The notes under the pieces are model-generated. The model saw only the letters and a program-made list of their open reading frames with translations. It was not told the DNA's origin and did no database searches. Shown here one piece after another: positions 1 to 6,075 of a stretch of DNA of 6,075 bases. Position numbers and translations under genes: made by a program. Source of the DNA: Pseudonocardiales bacterium. GTDB taxonomy: Bacteria > Actinomycetota > Actinomycetes > Mycobacteriales > Jatrophihabitantaceae. The DNA lies in the NCBI GenBank assembly GCA_030840415.1, contig JAVEEO010000395.1:1-6075 (forward strand), given 5' to 3'. Numbering within the stretch: the first letter of the stretch is position 1; every line of letters begins with the position of its first letter.

Positions 1-2
1 CC

Positions 3-3000
3 GGCAGGCTGTCCCTGGACGTGCAGTACGACCTGCGCGCCGACGTCTTCAAGTCCTTGCAGCGATTGGACGGCGCCGCCCAGGACGCCCTGCAGACCGG
101 CCAGGTGGTCAGCCGGTCGATCAGCGACGTCGGCCTGGTGCAGGGGCTGCTGTCCTTCCTGCCGATCCTGTCCGGCAACGTGCTGCTGTTCGTCATCTCG
201 CTGGTGGCGATGGTGTGGTTGTCGCCGCTGCTGACCCTGGTGGTGCTGGGCATCGTCCCGGCGCTGTGGTTCATCGCCAGGCTGTCCAGCCGAGACCTGT
301 TTCCCGCCAACTGGTCGGCCCAACTGCAGGCCGGCGAGCTGGTCGGCCAGGTGGAGGCCGCGGTCACCGGCGTCCGGGTGGTGAAGGGCTTCGGCCAGGA
401 GCACCGCGAGGTGGCCGAACTCAGCAGCCGGGCGCGCACCCTGTTCGCCGAGCGGGTGCGGGTGGTGCGGTTGCAGGCCAAGTACTCCTCGGCGCTGACC
501 GCGGTGCCGGCCCTGGGCCAGATCGGGGTACTGCTGGTCGGCGGCTGGCTGGCGCTGCACGGTGAGATCACCCTCGGTACCTTCCTGGCGTTCTCCACCT
601 ACCTCGGCCAGTTGATCGGGCCGGTCCGCGGCGTCACCGCGCTGCTCACCATCGGCCAGCAGGCCCGGGCCGGCGTCGAGCGGGTGCTGGAGGTGATCGA
701 CTCCTCGCCGGAGGTCCTCGACCCGCCTGATCCGAAAACACCGCCGGACGGCCCGCTCGGCCTGCGCTTCGACGCCGTCGACTTCGGCTACACCCGCTCC
801 AGCCCGGTGCTGCGCGGGCTGGACCTGAGGGTCGAACCGGGCGAGACGGTGGCCGTCGTCGGCGGTGCCGGCTCGGGCAAGTCGACCCTGGCGATGCTGA
901 TCCCGCGCTTCTACGACGTGCACGCCGGTTCGCTGAGCGTCGGCGGGGTGGACGTGCGCGACGTCCGGCTGGCTGACCTGCGCGCCACCATCGGCATGGT
1001 GTTCGAGGACAGCTTCCTGTTCTCCGACACGATCGCGGCCAACATCGGCTACGGACGTCCGGACGCCGGCCAGGACCAGATCGTCGCGGCGGCCGTCGCC
1101 GCCGAGGCGGACGGCTTCATCGCCGAGCTCCCGCAGGGCTACGACACCGTGGTCGGCGAGCGCGGGCTGACCCTGTCCGGCGGCCAGCGGCAGCGCATCG
1201 CACTGGCCCGGGCGCTGCTCACCGACCCGCGGATCATGCTGCTCGACGATGCCACCAGCGCCGTCGACTCCCGGGTCGAGGCCGAGATCCTGGCCACCCT
1301 GCGGCAGCTGATCCGGGGCCGTACCACGGTTCTGATCGCGCACCGCCGCTCGACCCTGACGCTGGCCGACCGGATCGCGGTGCTCGAGCACGGGCAGGTC
1401 GCCGACCTCGGCACCTTCGACGAGCTGATGGAGCGCTGCGCGCTGTTCCGGCTGCTGCTGGGCGGCCCCGGTGAGGACGCCGAGGGCATCGACGCCGGCG
1501 AGCTGACCGGGGCGCCGGTCGAGTCCGAGGTCGTCGACGGGGTCAGCACCGCGCTGTGGCGGCCCGTCCAGCAGGACCCGGTGGCACTCACCGCGGGCCG
1601 GATGCGGCGGGCCAGCGAAACCGGGCCGATGGGCCCGGGCGGCGGCCGTGGCCTGTTCGCCGGCGTGCCGCCCACCCCGGAGCTGCTGGCCAAGGTCGCC
1701 GCGCTGCCGCCGGCCACCGACGAGCCGGAGATCGACGAGGCAGCCGCGCAGGCCGCCGACCCAGGGTTCAGCCTGCGCCGGCTGCTGGCGCCGGTGCGGT
1801 TGGCCTTCGCGCTCGGCATCTCGCTGATCGGACTGGACGCGGTGCTGCAACTGGTGCTGCCGCTGCTGATCCGCACCGGCGTGGACCGCGGCATTACCGA
1901 GAACCGCTCGACGGTGCTGTTCGCCGTCTCCGGCGTCGCCCTCGCGGTGCTGCTGCTGGACTGGGCGGTCAACGCCGCCGGTCAGCGGGTGACCGGCCGC
2001 ACCGGCGAGCGGCTGCTCTACACGCTGCGGGTCAAGGCGTTCGCGCACCTGCAGCGGCTGAGCCTGGACTACTACGAGCGCGAGCTCGGCGGCCGCATCA
2101 TGACCCGGATGACCACCGACGTCGACGCGCTGTCGAACTTCCTGCAGACCAGCCTGGCCACCGCCCTGATCAGCGTGCTGACCCTGGTCGGGGTGCTGGT
2201 CGCCCTGGTGCTGCTGGACGCCGGGCTGGCGCTGGTGCTGGTGGCCGTGCTGCCGGTCCTGGCCGCGGCCACGGTGGTGTTCCGCCGGCTGTCGGTGCCC
2301 GCCTACGTCGAGGCCCGCGAGCGGGTCAGCACGGTCAACGCCCAGTTCCAGGAGAACATGGCCGGCGTCCGGGTCGCGCAGGTGTTCCGCCGCGAAAAGC
2401 ACAACGCCCGGGCCTTCCTCGGCGCCGCCCGCGACTACCGCGACTCCCGGTTGCGGGCCCAGGTCTACATCGCCGCCTACTTCCCGTTCGTGCAGCTGCT
2501 CGCCGACCTGTCCGGTGCCGCGGTGCTGGCCTTCGGCGCGCACCGACTGGCGCACGGCAGCTTGTCGGCCGGCTCGCTGATCGCCTTCTTCCTCTACCTC
2601 GAGGCCTTCTTCGGCCCGGTCCAGCAACTGTCGCAGGTCTTCGACGGCTACCAGCAGGCCTCGGTCGGCCTGTCCCGACTGAAGGACCTGCTGCGTACCC
2701 CGACCGGCACGCCGGAGTCCCCGGACCCGATGCCGGTGTCGACGCTTCGCGGTGAGATCGCCCTGACCGAGGTGGACTTCGCCTACCTCGCCGACGCCAA
2801 GCCCGCCGTCAGCGGCATCGACCTGCAGATCCCGGCCGGGCAGTCGGTAGCCCTGGTCGGACAGACCGGCGCCGGCAAGTCCACCCTGGTCAAGCTGATC
2901 GCCCGGTTCTACGACCCGACGAAGGGCACCGTCGCCGTCGACGGCCGGGATTTGCGCGAGCTGGAGCTGGCCGGTTACAGGCAGCGGCTGGGCATCGTGC

Positions 3001-3641
3001 CGCAGGAGGCCTACCTCTCCCCCGGCACGGTCCGCGACGCCATCGCCTACGGCCGGCCGCAGGCCACTGACGCCGAGGTGGAGGCAGCGGCCCGGGCGGT
3101 GGGAGCGCACCAGATGGTGGCCACGCTCAGCGGCGGCTACCTGCACCAGGTCGGCGAGCGGGGCCGCAACCTGTCGGCCGGCCAGCGTCAGCTGATCGCG
3201 CTGGCCCGGGCCGAGCTGGTCGACCCCGACATCCTGCTGCTCGACGAGGCCACCGCCGCGCTGGACCTGGCCAGCGAGGCGCTGGTGACCGAGGCCACCC
3301 AGCGGCTGGGCCGGCACCGCACCATGGTGACGGTGGCGCACCGGCTGACCACCGCGGCCCGGGCGGACCGGATCGTGGTGCTCTCCGACGGCCGGATCGT
3401 CGAGGATGGCAGCCACCAGCAGTTGCTGGCGGCCGGGGGCAGCTACGCCCGGTTGTGGCAGAGCTATCTGGACGGGGCAACGGCGAACGGTCTGGCCGGC
3501 AAAGGTTCAATGCTGAACGGTTCGACGCGAAATGGTTCAGTGCTCGACGGTGCTGCCGACGACCCCGCTGACAATTCCGTTGACAGTGCCGCCGAGGTAG
3601 CCGGGACCGTGCCGGCCGGCGGCGCAGTCGTCGCCGATTAG
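3..3641 (+). CDS. Fused ABC multidrug-type exporter (TMD-NBD-TMD-NBD), 5' partial
   Basis: ATP-driven exporter of the type IV (ABCB-like) class with both halves in one inner-membrane protein. The substrate cannot be read from the sequence; drugs or lipids are typical for the family. 1212 codons are visible. The frame is open to the left edge, and the GTG at 21 lies inside a conserved stretch (LSLDVQYDLR), so the true start and TM1-2 of the first half (roughly 80-90 residues) lie outside. Layout by nucleotide: TMD1 (TM3-6) 3-720, NBD1 about 765-1470, linker 1480-1770, TMD2 with six helices 1770-2700, NBD2 2745-3450, polar tail 3465-3638. NBD1: Walker A GGAGSGKS at 861, Q-loop position Glu (1005-1007), LSGGQ at 1173, Walker B ending LLDD (Asp codon 1248-1250), H-loop His at 1341. 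NBD2: GQTGAGKS at 2859, Q-loop Gln at 3003, LSAGQ at 3171, LLLDE (Glu 3246-3248), His at 3339. From memory, architecture and motifs match M. tuberculosis Rv0194, a multidrug efflux ABC protein; no search was run. The end overlaps the convergent CDF gene. Confidence 0.96.
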   Translation, partial: GRLSLDVQYDLRADVFKSLQRLDGAAQDALQTGQVVSRSISDVGLVQGLLSFLPILSGNVLLFVISLVAMVWLSPLLTLVVLGIVPALWFIARLSSRDLFPANWSAQLQAGELVGQVEAAVTGVRVVKGFGQEHREVAELSSRARTLFAERVRVVRLQAKYSSALTAVPALGQIGVLLVGGWLALHGEITLGTFLAFSTYLGQLIGPVRGVTALLTIGQQARAGVERVLEVIDSSPEVLDPPDPKTPPDGPLGLRFDAVDFGYTRSSPVLRGLDLRVEPGETVAVVGGAGSGKSTLAMLIPRFYDVHAGSLSVGGVDVRDVRLADLRATIGMVFEDSFLFSDTIAANIGYGRPDAGQDQIVAAAVAAEADGFIAELPQGYDTVVGERGLTLSGGQRQRIALARALLTDPRIMLLDDATSAVDSRVEAEILATLRQLIRGRTTVLIAHRRSTLTLADRIAVLEHGQVADLGTFDELMERCALFRLLLGGPGEDAEGIDAGELTGAPVESEVVDGVSTALWRPVQQDPVALTAGRMRRASETGPMGPGGGRGLFAGVPPTPELLAKVAALPPATDEPEIDEAAAQAADPGFSLRRLLAPVRLAFALGISLIGLDAVLQLVLPLLIRTGVDRGITENRSTVLFAVSGVALAVLLLDWAVNAAGQRVTGRTGERLLYTLRVKAFAHLQRLSLDYYERELGGRIMTRMTTDVDALSNFLQTSLATALISVLTLVGVLVALVLLDAGLALVLVAVLPVLAAATVVFRRLSVPAYVEARERVSTVNAQFQENMAGVRVAQVFRREKHNARAFLGAARDYRDSRLRAQVYIAAYFPFVQLLADLSGAAVLAFGAHRLAHGSLSAGSLIAFFLYLEAFFGPVQQLSQVFDGYQQASVGLSRLKDLLRTPTGTPESPDPMPVSTLRGEIALTEVDFAYLADAKPAVSGIDLQIPAGQSVALVGQTGAGKSTLVKLIARFYDPTKGTVAVDGRDLRELELAGYRQRLGIVPQEAYLSPGTVRDAIAYGRPQATDAEVEAAARAVGAHQMVATLSGGYLHQVGERGRNLSAGQRQLIALARAELVDPDILLLDEATAALDLASEALVTEATQRLGRHRTMVTVAHRLTTAARADRIVVLSDGRIVEDGSHQQLLAAGGSYARLWQSYLDGATANGLAGKGSMLNGSTRNGSVLDGAADDPADNSVDSAAEVAGTVPAGGAVVAD
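3485..3551 (+). repeat. 30-bp imperfect tandem repeat in the ABC exporter tail
   Basis: Units begin at 3485 (GAACGGT), 3515 (GAACGGT) and 3545 (CGACGGT), spaced exactly 30 bases apart. The first two full units agree at about 22 of 30 positions by my count. The third is recognisable for only about 7 bases. In the ABC frame they encode the decapeptides NGLAGKGSML and NGSTRNGSVL, followed by DGAADD: a Gly/Ser/Asn-rich, probably disordered tail. The codons AAA, TCA, ATG and AAT here are unusual for this G+C-rich gene. The period is a multiple of three, so the frame is kept. Each unit carries a TCA serine codon (3507-3509 and 3537-3539) that reads TGA on the minus strand, and the second is the stop of the opposing gene. 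Within unit one, GTTCA-atgc-TGAAC (3505-3518) is a small perfect inverted repeat. Confidence 0.7.
3537..3641. other. Tail-to-tail coding overlap of two convergent genes (105 bp)
   Basis: The plus-strand ABC exporter ends with TAG at 3639-3641, and the minus-strand cation exporter ends with TGA (plus-strand TCA) at 3537-3539, so 105 bases are coding on both strands. The codon boundaries coincide: each codon of one gene is the exact reverse complement of a codon of the other. The overlap encodes the last 34 residues of both proteins. In each case it lies beyond the last recognisable domain (NBD2 ends near 3450; the CDF cytoplasmic domain ends near residue 293), so neither conserved core is constrained by the other. 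There is no intergenic space and no convincing terminator hairpin between the genes. Confidence 0.85.
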
Positions 3642-4541
3642 CTCTCGGTCGGCGTGCTGGTGGTCGGCCTGCAGGGTGGCGTGCGAGATCCGGTGCTGCT
3701 CGGCCAGCACCCGGCGGACGCCGTAGGCCACCTCGTGGCAGTCGTGGCTGGTCTCGATCACCAGGTGGGCCGACAGCGCGGGCTCGCCGGCCCCCAGGTC
3801 CCACACGTGCAGGTCGTGCACCTCCTGGACGCCGGCCACCGCCGCCATCGAGCGGCCGATCCGGTCCGGGTCGGTGCCGTTCGGGGCGGCCTCCAGGAAC
3901 ACCCGGCCGGCCGAGCGGACCAGCCCGATGCCGCTGCGCACCATCAGCGCGGCGACCACCAGTGAGGCGAGGGCGTCGGCCCGGGTCCACCCGGTCAGCA
4001 GCATCACCGCCCCGGCGACCGCGGTGGCCATGAAGGCCCACAGGTCGGTGACCAGGTGGGCCAGCGCGCCCCGGACGTTCAGGCTGGCCTGGTCGGCCCG
4101 GGCTGCCAGCAGCACCGCCGCCAGGTTCACCGCGATGCCGACCAGGGCGACCACCAGCACCGCCCCGCCGGGCACGTCCGGCGGGGCGAACAGCCGCCGC
4201 ACCGCCGCCACCGTGAACCAGCCGGCCAGCAGCAGCAGGGTGATGCCGTTGGCCTGGGCCGAGACGGCATCGATCCTGGTGAAGCCATAGGTGTAGGCAC
4301 CGCGGGCCGGCCGCTGGGCGAGGCCGGCGGCGATCACCGCCACCGCCAGCGCGAGTGCGTCGGTGAGCATGTGGCCGGCGTCGGTGAGCAGGGCCAGCGA
4401 TCCCACCGCCAGGCCCACCACGACCTCGCAAACCAGGAAGGCGACGATCACCGCGAGGGCGGCCGACAGCCACCGACGATCGGCGTTCGCTCCGCCGTGC
4501 CGGTGCCGGCTGTGCCCGTGCGGGTCGGGCGGGTGGCTCAC
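3537..4541 (-). CDS. Cation diffusion facilitator (CDF) family metal exporter, probably Zn(II)
   Basis: Proton-coupled export of divalent metal across the cytoplasmic membrane, normally as a homodimer. 334 residues, typical for ZitB/CzcD-like CDFs. The His-rich N-terminus has H3, H8, H10, H13 and H15. Six predicted helices lie at about 24-43, 47-75, 96-114, 125-146, 160-183 and 187-208, with a cytoplasmic domain at about 215-293. The transport site is visible as HxxxD in TM2 (H57/D61 in LLTDAGHMLTD) and HxxxD in TM5 (H162/D166 in AHLVTDLW), the HD-HD pattern associated with zinc in this family. YTYGFTRIDAVSAQANG and VHDLHVWDL are further CDF hallmarks. The start chosen is GTG at 4541, beginning SHPPDPHGHSRHRHGG. 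The open frame continues upstream to 4715, but that would overlap guaB1 by 104 bases and add a low-complexity stretch. The C-terminal tail (residues about 295-334) is not conserved and overlaps the ABC gene antisense. guaB1 lies 70 bases upstream on the same strand. Metal specificity is inferred; Cd, Co or Fe are possible. Confidence 0.95.
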   Translation of the reverse strand: MSHPPDPHGHSRHRHGGANADRRWLSAALAVIVAFLVCEVVVGLAVGSLALLTDAGHMLTDALALAVAVIAAGLAQRPARGAYTYGFTRIDAVSAQANGITLLLLAGWFTVAAVRRLFAPPDVPGGAVLVVALVGIAVNLAAVLLAARADQASLNVRGALAHLVTDLWAFMATAVAGAVMLLTGWTRADALASLVVAALMVRSGIGLVRSAGRVFLEAAPNGTDPDRIGRSMAAVAGVQEVHDLHVWDLGAGEPALSAHLVIETSHDCHEVAYGVRRVLAEQHRISHATLQADHQHADRELIGDDCAAGRHGPGYLGGTVNGIVSGVVGSTVEH

Positions 4542-4576
4542 TGCCCCAGCATGCGTCGAGGAACCACGCCCGTCAA
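4542..4576 (-). promoter_or_regulatory. Putative sigma70-type promoter giving a leaderless CDF mRNA
   Basis: Reading the minus strand, TTGACG occupies 4576-4571 and CATGCT occupies 4553-4548, with a 17-base spacer (4570-4554). The -35 element matches TTGACA at five of six positions. The -10 element keeps the key A at position 2 and T at position 6. Six bases (GGGGCA) separate the -10 from the GTG at 4541, so the expected start of transcription is the G of the start codon. Alternatively, GGGG at 4547-4544 could be a Shine-Dalgarno element, but only two bases separate it from GTG, which is too close. The rest of the 70-base guaB1-CDF gap is G+C-rich with no clear hairpin, operator or riboswitch. 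Confidence 0.5.
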
Positions 4577-4611
4577 TCGCGCACCGGCGCAGTCCCGGCC
4601 CGGCCTGCTGC

Positions 4612-6063
<1,452 letters not shown>

Positions 6064-6075
6064 CCCAGGTGCCCG

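Noticed and set aside
1139..1972. Minus-strand open frame of 277 codons opposite NBD1 and the linker
   Set aside because: Ser/Arg/Thr-rich shadow of the ABC frame with no domain or plausible start context.
1556..2755. Plus-strand open frame of 399 codons inside the ABC exporter
   Set aside because: The translation is Arg/Ala/Gly/Pro-rich with no motif, while the ABC frame through the same bases carries TMD2 with clear helices.
3504..3553. Operator or attachment site made from the GGTTCA/GAACGGT repeats
   Set aside because: The repeats sit inside a coding tail, are spaced at 30 bases in phase with codons, and no integrase, regulator or promoter lies nearby. A coding tandem repeat explains them better.
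3620..3636. CGGCG-loop-CGCCG hairpin near the ABC stop codon as a terminator
   Set aside because: The stem is only 5 bp with a 7-base loop, there is no T-run on either side, and such short G+C stems are expected by chance at this composition.
21..3641. Complete ABC gene starting at GTG 21
   Set aside because: The frame is open before 21 and the residues there (GRLSLD) continue the family pattern. Starting at 21 would remove TM1-2 of the first half, so the gene is truncated by the window edge.
3127..4473. Long minus-strand open frame of 448 codons
   Set aside because: It runs across the convergent ABC/CDF junction in a different frame from the CDF gene, encodes Gly/Arg/Pro-rich low-complexity sequence with no recognisable domain, and is a by-product of high G+C.

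Overview
The window is very G+C-rich, starts genes at GTG, and carries an actinobacterial-type GuaB1 enzyme and a fused double ABC exporter of the mycobacterial Rv0194 type. This points to an actinomycete chromosome. I cannot name the genus from sequence alone. Three protein genes fill almost all of it. I see no rRNA, tRNA, CRISPR array, insertion sequence, integrase or phage gene, and no sign of a recent island. The content is ordinary chromosomal transport and purine metabolism, and I did not find a novel multi-gene system.

Layout. A plus-strand gene enters from the left edge, already inside its first membrane domain, and runs to 3641. It encodes a full-length ABC exporter with both halves in one chain: membrane domain, ATPase, linker, membrane domain, ATPase. 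Its two ATP sites are unequal: one is degenerate and one is canonical. Facing it on the minus strand is a cation diffusion facilitator (3537-4541), probably a zinc exporter. Upstream of that on the same strand, after a 70-base gap, is guaB1 (4612-6048). The right edge holds only 27 bases upstream of guaB1.

The ABC exporter and the cation exporter converge tail to tail, and their coding regions overlap by 105 bases. In both proteins the overlap encodes only a non-conserved tail beyond the last folded domain. Just before and into the overlap, the ABC gene has a short 30-base tandem repeat with locally A+T-richer codons. The repeat places two in-frame stop codons for the opposing gene 30 bases apart.

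How the genes may work together. The two transporters are membrane efflux proteins for different substrates, and nothing in the sequence ties them functionally. guaB1 and the cation exporter could share a transcript. However, a good promoter match (TTGACG, 17 bases, CATGCT) lies in the gap between them and would start transcription at the GTG of the cation exporter, making it leaderless. guaB1 also lacks a clear ribosome binding site and has a -10-like TAGACT just upstream, so it may be leaderless or nearly so.
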